Source: Prosthecobacter algae (GTDB lineage: Bacteria > Verrucomicrobiota > Verrucomicrobiia > Verrucomicrobiales > Verrucomicrobiaceae). From it: a stretch of DNA of 64,000 nt. The stretch is taken from contig NZ_BAABIA010000004.1 in the NCBI RefSeq assembly GCF_039542385.1, positions 434,001 to 498,000 of the forward strand, written 5' to 3'. Shown here in pieces: positions 9,089-19,547 of the stretch. Every line of letters starts with the position of its first letter. Position 1 is the first letter of the stretch. The notes under the pieces were generated by a model, which was given only the letters and a program-made list of their open reading frames with translations, did not search any database and had not been told where the DNA came from. The translations under genes were made by a program, and so were the position numbers.

Positions 9089-12000
9089 ATGATTTTCCTC
9101 GCCTTCCTGCTCGCCACGGATACCTCCTCCGCTGCATATGAGTCAGGGCGCTACATCGGCACCAGCCTGGCTTTGGTCATGCTTTTCGCCGGGATCTGCA
9201 AGTGCATCGCCATCATGCGCCGCCCGCACACCAGCACGCTCTGTGTGCTGCCCCTGGCCATGCTGCTGGCAGTCTTCATGGGCGGTTATGTGTGGAGCTT
9301 TGTCATCGAAAGCGGCTGGATCCCTGCGACCCTCAGTTGGGCCATCTTGCTGGTGAACGTGCCCATGCTCTTCACCTCCCTGGTGCTGGCCATCGTCGGC
9401 CTCGCCTTGTATGACCGCCAGCGCTTCAATCAGGGGCGCAAGCAGGCTGTCTGGGCCCTGGTGCTCACCCTCATGGCCATGGCCGGCATCGCCGCGATCC
9501 ACCTGGCCGAGCCTCTCGGTCAACTGGCCCGAAAAGTGGCCGATCAAGCCAATGCCCAGGCTGCCGGTGGCCCCGCCATCAAGGAAGAGTGGAATTTTTC
9601 CCTCACCCCTCCGGACAAAAGCTGGCTGCCCCAGGCTCCCTCCGCCTTCTCGCCTCTCGCCTGCACCGCCTTTCACAAACCGGCAGACCAGGTCTATGCC
9701 ATGGTCATTGCCGAGCACAGCGCCGCCCTTTTGGACAATGGCCTGGATGCCATGCTCCATTCCGTGAAGACCAGCCTCGCCTCCAAAAGCAAAGTCCGTC
9801 AGCAGCAGGAAAAGCGGGTCACACTCAACGGCCTCGACTTCATCAATCTCAGTTCCATCGCCTTCACGGAGGCCGTAAAAAAAGACATCGCCTATGAGCA
9901 TTGGATCGCTACCCATCAGGGCTTCGCCTGGCAGATCATGGTGTGGGGCGATTCCGATAAAAGGACGACTGTGGCCGATTCCGCCCGCGCCCTCGTGGAG
10001 GGCTTTCGCGTCCTGAACATGACACGGCAGGCCCCTGGTCTGGATGCCAAGCTCGATGTGAACCGTCCCGCTCACGGCTACAAAACCGCCATCTCCAAAA
10101 TGGGCTGGCAATCCTGGTCGGCTGAGAAAGGGGCCGATCCTTTGCCCACCCTCGCGGATTTTGGCGCGCAGACCCTCTCCAGTGTCGTCCTGGTCATGCC
10201 CTATCATCACCAGATGGATGAGGCCCCCGTCCCCGCCGCAGAGGCGCTCGCACGGGCCTGCCTCGCCGAATATGATTTCACCTATCGGCGTGACAGCAGC
10301 GACTACACCACGCGGACGATTGAGAAGCCCTTTCCAGGGCTGGAGATCACCACCGAAAGGGAGTCCGATGATGGCAACCGTTACCTCTACCTCTTTCGCA
10401 TTCACCAGTCCGGCAAACACGCCTGGATGCTCGCTGGCTGGACTCGCAAAACTCCCGGCATCACCCTGGCCACCGTGCGCACAGCCATGGACGGCATCGA
10501 ACTTTTCGAGCCCACCACTCAGCCTCCCGTTTCCCTGAACAGCGAGACCCGGACCGAAAGCCTGTCCAAGTTCGTCAACCAGGTCGGCCTTTGGTACCAC
10601 GACCGTGAAGAATGGCCCGCCGCCATCAGCTACTTCCGCGAGGCCAGCTCCATCAATCCTGATGACCGCACCTACTACGAGAACATCACTCATGTGCTCG
10701 AGTCCCAAAGCAAATTTGAAGATGCGCTCGCCGTGATGGATGTAGCCAGCGCTCGCTCCTTTGCCAGTGATCACGGCCACCAGATGCGCCACGCATGGCT
10801 GATGCTGAAAGCCGGCAAGACCCAGGAGGGCACCGCCAAGCTGCACACCCTCATCAAGGAAGGCTACCAGCAGCACGAGGCCGTGTTGAGCTTCATCAAT
10901 GAACTCCTCAAGGGAGACCATCACGACGAAGCCCGCACCGTGGCCGATGCCTATGCCAAGGCCTATCCTGAAGCTCGCCCCCGCCTGTGGCAGGCCCAGG
11001 TGGCGGACCAGGCAGGCGACCCTAAACGTGCGGCCGAACTGCTGGAGGCCTTGGTCAAAACAGAGCCCGATTATGTCGAGGCCTTCTATGCGCTCGGAGA
11101 GTATTCTAACCGCCAGGGCAATCACGACCGGGCCTTGGAAATCGCCGCTCTGCTGGAGCAAAAGAAGCAGGAAACGGTCCGCCTGGATCTCCTGCGCGGC
11201 TGGGCCCACATGGGCCGGAAATGGTATCGCGATGCCAAGTCCAGCTTTGAAAAAGCCGCCAGCAAGGCCCCCAATGATGAAGACGTGAAATCCGCGCTGA
11301 AGGATGCTGACGCCTACCTGGGGCAGGGGAGCAATACCGAGATCAAGACACCCATCGAGGCCGTCCCTCTGCCAAAATCCGTCGCCGCCAGCCTGGACAA
11401 GCTCCGCGCCCTGCCGCCTACTTTTGGCGAGGGGCACAATGCCGCCATGCTGCTTTGGGCGCGCTCCATCCACTACACCAAGGACAAACCCATGCGCAGC
11501 ACCACCCGTCGTGTCATCCGCATCCTCAACGAGGAAGGGGCCGATGCCTTCAGTTCCATGGAGTACACCTACGATCCCCTCATGGAGCGCCTTCATGTCA
11601 ACAAGGCCGAAGTCCTGGATGCTGAGGGCAAGGTGATCGCCCGTGCCGGCATTGATGATTCTTACGTCCTCGATTCGGATGACCGCTCCATGGCCACCAC
11701 GGAACGCACCGTGCATATCCAGGTTCCAGGCATGAAGGCAGGTCTAACCTTGGATTGCGAAGTCACCGTCGAGCGGCTTTCCATTGCTGAAAGTTTCCCT
11801 CTCACCCGCCACCTGTTTGCTGCCAGCATCCCCACTTACTCGGAACTGATCAGCGTCACGGGCGACACGGACTCCCTCTCCGAAGACCTCCTCATGAAGG
11901 ACCGGATCACGGTTACCCGTGAACCCGGCAGCGTGATCTATGCCGTCGCCAATGCGCCTCTCTCATCAGCATCGGAATCCTACCAGCAGCCCATCGAAAC

Positions 12001-13189
12001 CTGGGCGCCCGTAATTGTCCTCTCGGGCAAAAAGGAAACCTGGGCCGAGGTGGGCCAGCGATACCTGAAAAACATTGCGGATCGTCTGAAGCCCGACCCT
12101 GCCATCGAGAAGGAAGCCAAGGAACTCACTGCGGGGCTCGTGAGCACCAAGGAAAAAGCTCGGGCTCTGGCCTCCTTTGTGCAAAAGTCCGTCCGTTACA
12201 AGGCCATCGAATTCGGAGTGCGCGGGCAGACCCCCAATGCCCCGGGCCTGACCCTTCAGCAACGCTATGGCGACTGCAAGGATCAGGCCCTCCTCCTCCA
12301 TCACATGCTCCGGGCCTGCGGCATCACCTCCCATCTGGCCCTCATCAATACCCAGTGGGAGCTGGAACTGAACCAGCCCACGCTGGATGCCTTCAACCAC
12401 GTCATTGTCCATGTTCCTGCGCTCAAGGACACCCAGTTCATGGATACCACCGCGTCCTATCTCTCGGTGGCAGACCACAGCCCCTATGGCCTGTGGGGAT
12501 TCCCGGCCTTTGTCCTGGATCCAGAAGGCCCCACCATCAAAAAAGTCCCCGGACCTCTCAAAAGCAGCGGCGATGTTTCATCCCGCCGCAAGCTCACCCT
12601 GCTCCCACCCGATAGCATTCGTGTGGAGGAAGAGCTGACCCTGCACGGCTACTACGCCAGCGGCATGAGGAGCGCCTTTGCCCGCCAGGAGCCCAAGGCC
12701 CGTTTTCAGCATGCCCAGGATCTGCTCGATGACATGGGCAGCTATCGGCTCGAGGACTTCGTTTTTGACAACCTTACCGATCTCTCCCAACCCGCCGTCC
12801 TTCGCCTAACCTACAGTTTGCCAAACGCAGTCGAAAAACGCGGCGATGCCACCAAGCTCCGCCTGCCCAATGCCTGGGAGACCGATTACCTGCGCATCCC
12901 CTTCATCAAGGATCGCCAGACCCCCTTCCGCTGGAACATGCCCTTCACTTTCCGCAGTACGGTCACCTGGGACAAATCGCTTTCCGTCTTGCCCGATTCT
13001 TTGACCGCGATGAAACGCCAAAACGAATCAGCCTTTGGCCGCTGGGAAATGAAGACCGATTCCGGCCTCCAGTTTGAGTTCACCACCAACCCCGGAAACC
13101 ACCCCGCCTCAGAATACGCCGGCTTCCAGTCCCTCTGGTCCGGTGCCCACGACATCTGGCTCAAAGAACTCACCCTTAAAAACCCTTGA
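9089..13189 (+). CDS. Large membrane protein: TPR repeats, DUF3857, transglutaminase-like domain
   Basis: 1366 residues. Three membrane helices lie in the first 140 residues, then a periplasmic region follows. TPR-like helical repeats are visible at about 495-750 (WYHDREEWPAAISYFREA is one). A DUF3857 region follows at about 790-960, and a transglutaminase/cysteine-protease-like core after it with a full triad: Cys1063 in YGDCKDQALLL, His1104 in FNHVIVHVP and Asp1119 in MDTTAS. The C-terminus is a DUF3858-like beta-rich part. DUF3857/transglutaminase proteins are widespread in Bacteroidetes and Verrucomicrobia and mostly uncharacterised; a role in processing exported proteins or peptides is only inferred. 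The N-terminal membrane block fused to TPR is an unusual extension. Confidence 0.85.
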   Translation: MIFLAFLLATDTSSAAYESGRYIGTSLALVMLFAGICKCIAIMRRPHTSTLCVLPLAMLLAVFMGGYVWSFVIESGWIPATLSWAILLVNVPMLFTSLVLAIVGLALYDRQRFNQGRKQAVWALVLTLMAMAGIAAIHLAEPLGQLARKVADQANAQAAGGPAIKEEWNFSLTPPDKSWLPQAPSAFSPLACTAFHKPADQVYAMVIAEHSAALLDNGLDAMLHSVKTSLASKSKVRQQQEKRVTLNGLDFINLSSIAFTEAVKKDIAYEHWIATHQGFAWQIMVWGDSDKRTTVADSARALVEGFRVLNMTRQAPGLDAKLDVNRPAHGYKTAISKMGWQSWSAEKGADPLPTLADFGAQTLSSVVLVMPYHHQMDEAPVPAAEALARACLAEYDFTYRRDSSDYTTRTIEKPFPGLEITTERESDDGNRYLYLFRIHQSGKHAWMLAGWTRKTPGITLATVRTAMDGIELFEPTTQPPVSLNSETRTESLSKFVNQVGLWYHDREEWPAAISYFREASSINPDDRTYYENITHVLESQSKFEDALAVMDVASARSFASDHGHQMRHAWLMLKAGKTQEGTAKLHTLIKEGYQQHEAVLSFINELLKGDHHDEARTVADAYAKAYPEARPRLWQAQVADQAGDPKRAAELLEALVKTEPDYVEAFYALGEYSNRQGNHDRALEIAALLEQKKQETVRLDLLRGWAHMGRKWYRDAKSSFEKAASKAPNDEDVKSALKDADAYLGQGSNTEIKTPIEAVPLPKSVAASLDKLRALPPTFGEGHNAAMLLWARSIHYTKDKPMRSTTRRVIRILNEEGADAFSSMEYTYDPLMERLHVNKAEVLDAEGKVIARAGIDDSYVLDSDDRSMATTERTVHIQVPGMKAGLTLDCEVTVERLSIAESFPLTRHLFAASIPTYSELISVTGDTDSLSEDLLMKDRITVTREPGSVIYAVANAPLSSASESYQQPIETWAPVIVLSGKKETWAEVGQRYLKNIADRLKPDPAIEKEAKELTAGLVSTKEKARALASFVQKSVRYKAIEFGVRGQTPNAPGLTLQQRYGDCKDQALLLHHMLRACGITSHLALINTQWELELNQPTLDAFNHVIVHVPALKDTQFMDTTASYLSVADHSPYGLWGFPAFVLDPEGPTIKKVPGPLKSSGDVSSRRKLTLLPPDSIRVEEELTLHGYYASGMRSAFARQEPKARFQHAQDLLDDMGSYRLEDFVFDNLTDLSQPAVLRLTYSLPNAVEKRGDATKLRLPNAWETDYLRIPFIKDRQTPFRWNMPFTFRSTVTWDKSLSVLPDSLTAMKRQNESAFGRWEMKTDSGLQFEFTTNPGNHPASEYAGFQSLWSGAHDIWLKELTLKNP

Positions 13190-13441
13190 TGAAATGGCCT
13201 GGATTGGGGCCAATCCGAACTTAGCCCGCATTGCAAAAGTTCGCGGAAGAGGAGTGGTCTGAGATTGTCCAGGCTTGGGCCAAATGACAGCGGCAATCCA
13301 TGGCAGGCTCGTTGCCTAACAAAAAGTAACCCGCAGCGGATTGCTCGGTGTGGCGGCCAGGAATGAATGCACGCGGCAGCAGGACAAGGTCCTTGTGACT
13401 GCGTGTTCGCGTATATGCTGTGGCTTCAGCCCTGCGGTGGG

Positions 13442-13774
13442 CTACTCCACAAAGCGGATCACGTATTCGCCCTTTTTGTGCATGTTTTCATGATCACGGG
13501 CACGGATCTCAAGGTAGTTGGGATCGGTCTTGATCCAGTCCACCTGGCGCAACAGCTTGTCGCGCTCGTTTTTCAAAGTGTCGCGCTGGCTCTCCATGAC
13601 GGCCAGCTTGGCACGCATGGCGTTTTGTTCCGCCAGCGGTTTCTTATAGATCGCGATGACGACTGGCACCGCCAGGAGCAGGAGGCAGAATTTCCCAAGG
13701 CGCACGAGGGCCCGCAGCCAGCGTTCCATCTGCTGCGGTCTCTCGTGTTCGATTTGAAATTCGCGGTATTCCAT
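13442..13774 (-). CDS. FtsB/DivIC-like septum formation initiator protein
   Basis: 110 residues. One membrane helix at about 27-43 is followed by a coiled coil (MRAKLAVMESQRDTLKNERD) and the DivIC-family end (DWIKTDPNYLEIRARDHENM, then KKGEYVIRF). The family bridges division proteins (FtsL, FtsQ) at the septum, with the coiled coil in the periplasm. It starts 27 bp after eno in the same direction; eno-ftsB adjacency is also found in many other bacteria, which supports the call. The orthologue name (FtsB or DivIC) cannot be decided from sequence alone. Confidence 0.85.
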   Translation of the reverse strand: MEYREFQIEHERPQQMERWLRALVRLGKFCLLLLAVPVVIAIYKKPLAEQNAMRAKLAVMESQRDTLKNERDKLLRQVDWIKTDPNYLEIRARDHENMHKKGEYVIRFVE

Positions 13775-13801
13775 GGCGGTGCCGTCGTGCGACGTTGTTG
13801 G

Positions 13802-15100
<1,299 letters not shown>

Positions 15101-15103
15101 TTA

Positions 15104-15132
15104 AGTATGCTTAAGCTTCGGGATTTTTGCAA
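15104..15132 (-). promoter_or_regulatory. Promoter for eno
   Basis: Read on the minus strand: TTGCAA (15132-15127), exactly 17 bp, then CATACT (15109-15104). That is a good sigma70-like pair, and the -10 ends 15 bp before the eno ATG. The predicted leader is only about 9-10 nt and carries no Shine-Dalgarno sequence, so initiation may rely on a near-leaderless mRNA. Prediction by eye; transcript start is unknown. Confidence 0.5.
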
Positions 15133-15408
15133 GCGGGGTTCTGAGAATCCACGTTTGAAGCGTTTCGATAGCAAGAAACGCTCCCGTCTCAACTGGAGAT
15201 ATGGGGCAGGTGTGACAGCCAACGTGCCAAAAACAAGCTTTTCTCCTCCATTTCACCCATTCCGTTCGCCTAATTATAAGCGCATTTGGCGACGAATGCA
15301 TGCAGATTGTGAAGGCGAGAAAGAGGTGATTTGAGGGGTTTGAGTCGCGTCTCAAACATTCGCCAGCCTGTCTTGCGGGAGCTGGATGGCTGTTGCAGAA
15401 TCCTGCCT
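15133..15408. other. Divergent intergenic region with one inverted repeat
   Basis: No gene is seen here. It separates eno (minus) from the hydrolase (plus). A perfect 8-bp inverted repeat AGCGTTTC / GAAACGCT occupies 15159-15166 and 15175-15182 with an 8-nt loop, upstream of the eno promoter; it may be an operator or a hairpin, but it lacks the T-run of a terminator. The rest is unremarkable. Confidence 0.4.
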
Positions 15409-16392
15409 GTGTTCCGCCTCTTTCGCCGCTTGTTCTGTCTCTTTCTTCTTCTCCTTGTGGTGATCGGCGCTGCCGTGACTTGGTGGGCGGGGAGTGAGCT
15501 GGCCAGCCCATCGCGTCGGCCTTTGCATGATTACCATCTCGAGTTCCTGGCCCATCCTGCGGCTCATGGCATGCAGATCGAAAAGTTCGCGTTGGCCGAT
15601 GGCACCCCCTGCCTGATGTGCCTACCGGAGCCCGGCGGGAAACTTGGCACACGGGGGCAAACCATCCGCGAACAGTTTGCCGCCCGCAAGCTGCCCCTGT
15701 CACCTGTGGGCCAGGTGCATGGGACGCTGGTGCTGACCCATGGCCGCAAGGGGCGAAAGGAAGACTACCTGCCGATAGCGGAGCGCCTCTGTGCGGTCGG
15801 CTTCCGCTGTCTGCTGCCAGACATGCCCTCGCATGGCGACCATCCTTCATCGCTCATCTACTATGGAGTTCGCGAGGCAGGGCTGCCTGCCCAAGTTCTG
15901 AAGGAGGCTGCGGACAAGTATGCCTTTGCTCCGCAGCCGGCGGGGCTGCTGGGCATGTCCATGGGTGGCTCTGTCGCCATGCACTCCGCAGGGCAGCCTG
16001 AGGCTCCCTGGAAGGCTCTCGCCATCATCTCCAGCTTTCATGCGTTTCAGCCTGCGATGGAGCTCCAGGCCTCCCGCCTTGCGGGTTCGTGGTTGGGCCG
16101 TCCGTGGGCCGCCGGGGCGGGGTGGATTTATGAGTGGAAGACTGGCCTCGCTTTGGGGGCCATCCAGCCGCATGAATACGCCGCCCGGTTGAAGATCCCC
16201 ACACTCATCTTCCATGGCACCGATGACAAGGTCGTGCCCATCGAATCTGGCCGCAAGCTCTACGCCGCGCTGCCGGAGGGGATCGAGAAACAATGGGTCG
16301 AGATCCCTTCGGCGGATCATCACAATGTGCTCATCACTGAATTCCCGGTCTATGCCACCCTGGCCTCCTGGATGCTGACGCATGTCAAGTGA
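15409..16392 (+). CDS. Alpha/beta hydrolase (esterase/dienelactone-like), membrane-anchored
   Basis: 327 residues from a GTG at 15409; an upstream TTG at 15331 would add 26 poorly conserved-looking residues. The chosen start gives an N-terminal membrane anchor (LFRRLFCLFLLLLVVIG). The alpha/beta hydrolase core is clear: GTLVLTHGRKGRKEDY (strand and oxyanion region), GLLGMSMGGSVAM (nucleophile elbow GxSxG), FHGTDDKVVP with the acid Asp, and SADHHNVLI near the end with the base His. Substrate unknown; the anchor suggests an outer-facing hydrolase. It is followed convergently by the alcohol dehydrogenase gene. Confidence 0.8.
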   Translation: MFRLFRRLFCLFLLLLVVIGAAVTWWAGSELASPSRRPLHDYHLEFLAHPAAHGMQIEKFALADGTPCLMCLPEPGGKLGTRGQTIREQFAARKLPLSPVGQVHGTLVLTHGRKGRKEDYLPIAERLCAVGFRCLLPDMPSHGDHPSSLIYYGVREAGLPAQVLKEAADKYAFAPQPAGLLGMSMGGSVAMHSAGQPEAPWKALAIISSFHAFQPAMELQASRLAGSWLGRPWAAGAGWIYEWKTGLALGAIQPHEYAARLKIPTLIFHGTDDKVVPIESGRKLYAALPEGIEKQWVEIPSADHHNVLITEFPVYATLASWMLTHVK

Positions 16393-16413
16393 GGGGGCCA
16401 TATTGAGAGGGAA

Positions 16414-17532
16414 TTAAAGGGCGGCGCGGTAGAGGTTGACGAAGTCCTCGAGTGTCAGGGGCCTTGGGTTGAACTGGGCGGTCCATTGTTTCAGCGCCAT
16501 TTCGGCGAGGGCGGGCAGGTCGGCCTCGGTCACGCCGTGGTGGGAGATTTTGACGGGCATCTGGGCCAGGGCTAGGAGTTCCTGAATGCGGGCGGCGAGG
16601 TCGCCTGCATAGTAGCTGGCATACACGGCAGCGCATTCGGGCAGGGCGGCATTGAAGCGGATCACGTGCGGCAGCATCACGCCCACCGCTTCGCCATGGA
16701 CGACGTGGAACTTGGCGGTGAGGGGGTTGGCGCAGGAGTGGGCGGCACCGAGCATGGAGTTCTCGATGGCAATGCCTGCATAGGCCGCGCCGAGCAGCAT
16801 CTGGCCCCGGGCTTCCAGGTCCTTGGGCTCGGCCAGGATGCGGGTGAATCCTTCGTGGCAGAGGCGGAAGGACTCGCGGGCAAAGACGGTCGAGTAGGCG
16901 TTGCCTTTGTTGGTGACGGCGGCCTCCAGGGAATGGGAGAGGGCATCCACGCCGGTGCAAACGGTGACGCGGTGAGGCTGCGAGACAGTGAGCTCGGGAT
17001 CGAGGATGGCCACCTTGGCGGCGGCCTTCACATCGCCACAGGCCATCTTCACATGCGTCACCGCATCGGAGATGAGAGCGTAGCTCTGGCACTCGCTGCC
17101 GGTGCCTGCCGTGGTGGGGATGGCGATCATGGGCAGCATGGGCTTGGTGGCCTTGCCCGTGCCCCAGTAGTCCTGCATCTGGCCACCATTGGTGTAGATG
17201 AAGTTGCAGCCCTTAGCGGTATCCATGCTGCTGCCACCGCCGAGGCCGATGATGAAGTCGGCACGGAATTCGCGGGCCGCATCCACACAGCGATCCACAT
17301 CCTCCGTGCTGGGGTTTTCGCGGACGTCTCCGAAGACGCGAGTCAGCACGCCTGCTGCCAGGAGGTAGGAGGCGGCCCGTGTCACGTACCCTGCCTTCAC
17401 GATGCCTGGATCACTGACGATCAGCGCCCGCTTGCCGCCCAGTTCCCGGGTCAGTTCGCCGACCTGGGAGAGGGTTCCGTTTCCAAAGATGAGGCGAGTG
17501 CGCGGCTGATAGTCGAAGGGGGAAAAAGGCAT
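16414..17532 (-). CDS. Iron-containing alcohol dehydrogenase
   Basis: 372 residues from the ATG at 17532 (MPFSPFDYQPRTRLIFGNG matches the family N-terminus; an upstream in-frame ATG at 17580 adds 16 residues). Fe-type alcohol dehydrogenases reduce aldehydes or oxidise alcohols with NAD(P)H. Marks: the dinucleotide motif GLGGGSSMDTAKG, the insertion IPTTAGTGSECQ, and metal-binding residues in GVDALSHSLEAAVTN and the AAHSCANPL / FHVVHGEAVG block. The next gene on this strand, upstream, encodes an aldehyde dehydrogenase, so a paired alcohol/aldehyde conversion is likely; the substrate cannot be told from sequence. Confidence 0.9.
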   Translation of the reverse strand: MPFSPFDYQPRTRLIFGNGTLSQVGELTRELGGKRALIVSDPGIVKAGYVTRAASYLLAAGVLTRVFGDVRENPSTEDVDRCVDAAREFRADFIIGLGGGSSMDTAKGCNFIYTNGGQMQDYWGTGKATKPMLPMIAIPTTAGTGSECQSYALISDAVTHVKMACGDVKAAAKVAILDPELTVSQPHRVTVCTGVDALSHSLEAAVTNKGNAYSTVFARESFRLCHEGFTRILAEPKDLEARGQMLLGAAYAGIAIENSMLGAAHSCANPLTAKFHVVHGEAVGVMLPHVIRFNAALPECAAVYASYYAGDLAARIQELLALAQMPVKISHHGVTEADLPALAEMALKQWTAQFNPRPLTLEDFVNLYRAAL

Positions 17533-17601
17533 GATGAAAGTACTCTGAGCAAACCGACGGGCTGGGAGGAAGTGAAACACGGGCGCAATCGCCGTGCCAG
17601 T

Positions 17602-19038
17602 TCAAGCCCGGTCAATGGAGCGGCGCTTGTAGAGGAACTCGAACATGTTTCCTTCATGGGGCTGGTCCCAACTGATTTTCATGGTGCTGATGGGGCCGAG
17701 GTTCAGGCGGTCAATGGTGGGGCACTCGAGGAGCTGATCGGTGAATTCGGGGTCTTCGGTGATCGCGGTGACGATGAGGGAATAACCAATTTTGCTGAGC
17801 ACTTCGGACTGCTTCACCTCGACCACGCTGGCGTAGGGGCAGAGGAATTCGCGGTTGGCCAGGGGGTGGTCCCAGCTATTGCAATGGATGATCGTGGGGC
17901 GCAGGAAGGTCCCGCCCTGGAACTCCACCTTGCGGGGGCCGTTGCGGTACTTCGCGGTCACGTCTTCGGCACCGGGCTTGTCGGCGAGGTCGGAGTCGAT
18001 GACGCCGTCAATGTAGTCGGCCATCTTGGTGTTGGCGAAGCCGGAGAGGCGGGCGTTTTCATCATCCGCTGGCAGGGGCTCCACGGGGCCGAGGCGCTGG
18101 GCGATGGCATCGGCGATTTCCTTGCCGTATTTCGGCACGATGACGGCGGAGGCATTGATGCAGGAACGGCCGCCGTTGTCGCTGATGGAGCTGACGATGA
18201 CGTCGATGTATTCCTTCCAGTTTTCGATCTTGTCTTCGCCGATGATGATCTTGCTCCAGCCTGGGCCGTGGACCTGCACGCGGGGGTTCCCTTCGTACAT
18301 TTTGGCCATGGCCACATCGCCAAAGACGAGGTTGCGACCGCTGAGTTTCACCACTTCGCCACTGCCTTCATGGTCGGTGGGGTAAAAGCCAAAGGCTTCT
18401 GCTGGTGCTCCGGCGGCGATGAAGGCCTGGATGAGACGGAAGGGGGTCCAGGGCTCTTCGCGGCCTGGTTTGATGACCACCGGGATCTTCAGGGCGATGG
18501 ATGGCAGCCACAGGGAGTTCACCGCTGGGGAGTTGCTGGGCATCACGAGGCCGAGGGCATCGGTGGTGGGGAAGTAGGCCACAGGGCAGCCGGACTGGGT
18601 GCCGAAACCTTTGTCAATGACGCTCATGTCGAGGCCACGGGAGAGGCCGTTGAGGATGACATCCATGTGGGTGAGCGCGTAGTGCAGCTTGGCCATGTTG
18701 CGCTTCACCATGATGTGAGGCAGGCCGCTGGTGCGGGAGAGGGTGGCGATGTATTCTTCCGGGCTTTGGGTGTGGCCTTTGTCGCCCAGGGGCAGGGTGC
18801 CATTGAGGAAAAGGTCGCCCGCCTTGGCGGTGATCTCGATGAGCTGGGCGACGGTGAACTTCTTCAGGGCCTTGCGTGCCTCGCTGATTTTGCCCAGGTC
18901 CTTGCGGATGATGCCGGCATTCACCTGGCTGACTTCGGCGCAGATTTCTCCAGTCTTGTGGTCTTTCACCGGGACTTTATCCAGAGATTCGTACGGGCGG
19001 CCTTTGCGAAGAGCGGGGAGGTGAGGAATGGAAGACAT
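17602..19038 (-). CDS. Aldehyde dehydrogenase family protein, possibly CoA-acylating
   Basis: 478 residues. Catalytic cysteine Cys293 sits in NGGRSCINASAVIVP. The cofactor region LPSIALKIPVVIKPGREE resembles the ALDH superfamily. In most NAD-dependent ALDHs the general-base Glu sits in an LELGGK-type motif about 35 residues before the cysteine. Here that place reads VQVHGPGWSKIIIGED, with no such Glu, a trait shared with CoA-acylating members such as EutE and AdhE. Function therefore could be acetyl-CoA/aldehyde interconversion, but this is inference. It is adjacent to the Fe-type alcohol dehydrogenase (69 bp apart), reading in the same direction. The downstream repeat block begins near its start codon. 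Confidence 0.8.
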   Translation of the reverse strand: MSSIPHLPALRKGRPYESLDKVPVKDHKTGEICAEVSQVNAGIIRKDLGKISEARKALKKFTVAQLIEITAKAGDLFLNGTLPLGDKGHTQSPEEYIATLSRTSGLPHIMVKRNMAKLHYALTHMDVILNGLSRGLDMSVIDKGFGTQSGCPVAYFPTTDALGLVMPSNSPAVNSLWLPSIALKIPVVIKPGREEPWTPFRLIQAFIAAGAPAEAFGFYPTDHEGSGEVVKLSGRNLVFGDVAMAKMYEGNPRVQVHGPGWSKIIIGEDKIENWKEYIDVIVSSISDNGGRSCINASAVIVPKYGKEIADAIAQRLGPVEPLPADDENARLSGFANTKMADYIDGVIDSDLADKPGAEDVTAKYRNGPRKVEFQGGTFLRPTIIHCNSWDHPLANREFLCPYASVVEVKQSEVLSKIGYSLIVTAITEDPEFTDQLLECPTIDRLNLGPISTMKISWDQPHEGNMFEFLYKRRSIDRA

Positions 19039-19149
19039 GGGAGATGGTTAAAAGTCAGGGAACGGGAGGGTTACGAGTGTCCCCCCAAGGGAGCAATGAA
19101 AAACAGGCGCTGGAGTGTGGGTCTTTCGAAGGAAGTTGCTCAGGGGGAG

Positions 19150-19547
19150 TTTGCGCTGCGCGCGTTGGCGGTGGCTGAGCCGTGGTTGAGCGGTTGTTTG
19201 GGGGCGGGGAAGTTGGGGCTGCTCGTTGGCGGTGGCTGGGGAAGGACGGCGCAGTTTGCGCTGCGCGCGTTGGCGGTGGCTGAGCAGTGGTTGCGCGGTT
19301 GTTTGGGGGAACGGGGAATTGGCTGGATGGGGATGGTTTTGTTTTTTCCCCATTTGGGGATTTGGGTGGGTAAGACGTTGTCGTTGAAGGGGTTGGGATG
19401 GGGATTGTTTGGGGAGGAGATGGGGAAGTTGGGGAGATCTGGGGAATTTGGGGAGATCTGGGGAATTTGGGGAATTTGGGGAGGTTTGCGCTGCGCGCGT
19501 TGGCGGTGGGTGAGCAGTGGTTGAGCGGTTGTTTGAGGGGACGGGGA
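19150..19547. repeat. Three-copy G-rich dispersed repeat
   Basis: Three near-identical copies of about 60 bp sit at 19150-19210, 19255-19317 and 19485-19547. All carry TTTGCGCTGCGCGCGTTGGC, then GGTGGSTGAGCMGTGG and GCGGTTGTTTG. Shorter decayed pieces (CGTTGGCGGTGGCTGGGG near 19222 and a looser one near 19574) lie between and after them. A GGGGAATTTGGGGAGATCTG short-period tract precedes the third copy (19432-19480). The strand is strongly G-rich. No gene spans it. Function unknown; a mobile or replication-slippage repeat family is plausible. Confidence 0.6.
19326..19407 (-). repeat. Dispersed element, copy 1 (minus orientation)
   Basis: Read on the minus strand, this stretch aligns with 53311-53410 on the plus strand. 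The shared core is AATCCCCAAATGGGGA plus an A-run, with matching arms of ATCCCCATC on each side. The core can pair as CCCC-AAAT-GGGG. Similarity was judged by eye; it lies between the second and third copies of the G-rich repeat. Confidence 0.5.

Noticed and set aside
9143-11716. 857-codon minus-strand frame opposite the TPR/DUF3857 gene
   Set aside because: Same cause: it opposes a well-supported gene and has no protein-like motif.
13201-13216. Hairpin GGATTGG-GG-CCAATCC after the DUF3857 gene as a terminator
   Set aside because: The loop has only two bases and no T-run follows.
16666-19524. Very long open frame on the plus strand (952 codons) across the alcohol and aldehyde dehydrogenase genes
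   Set aside because: It is antisense to two clear enzymes with motifs. Stop-free antisense frames are expected when the sense codons have strong C or G third-position bias.
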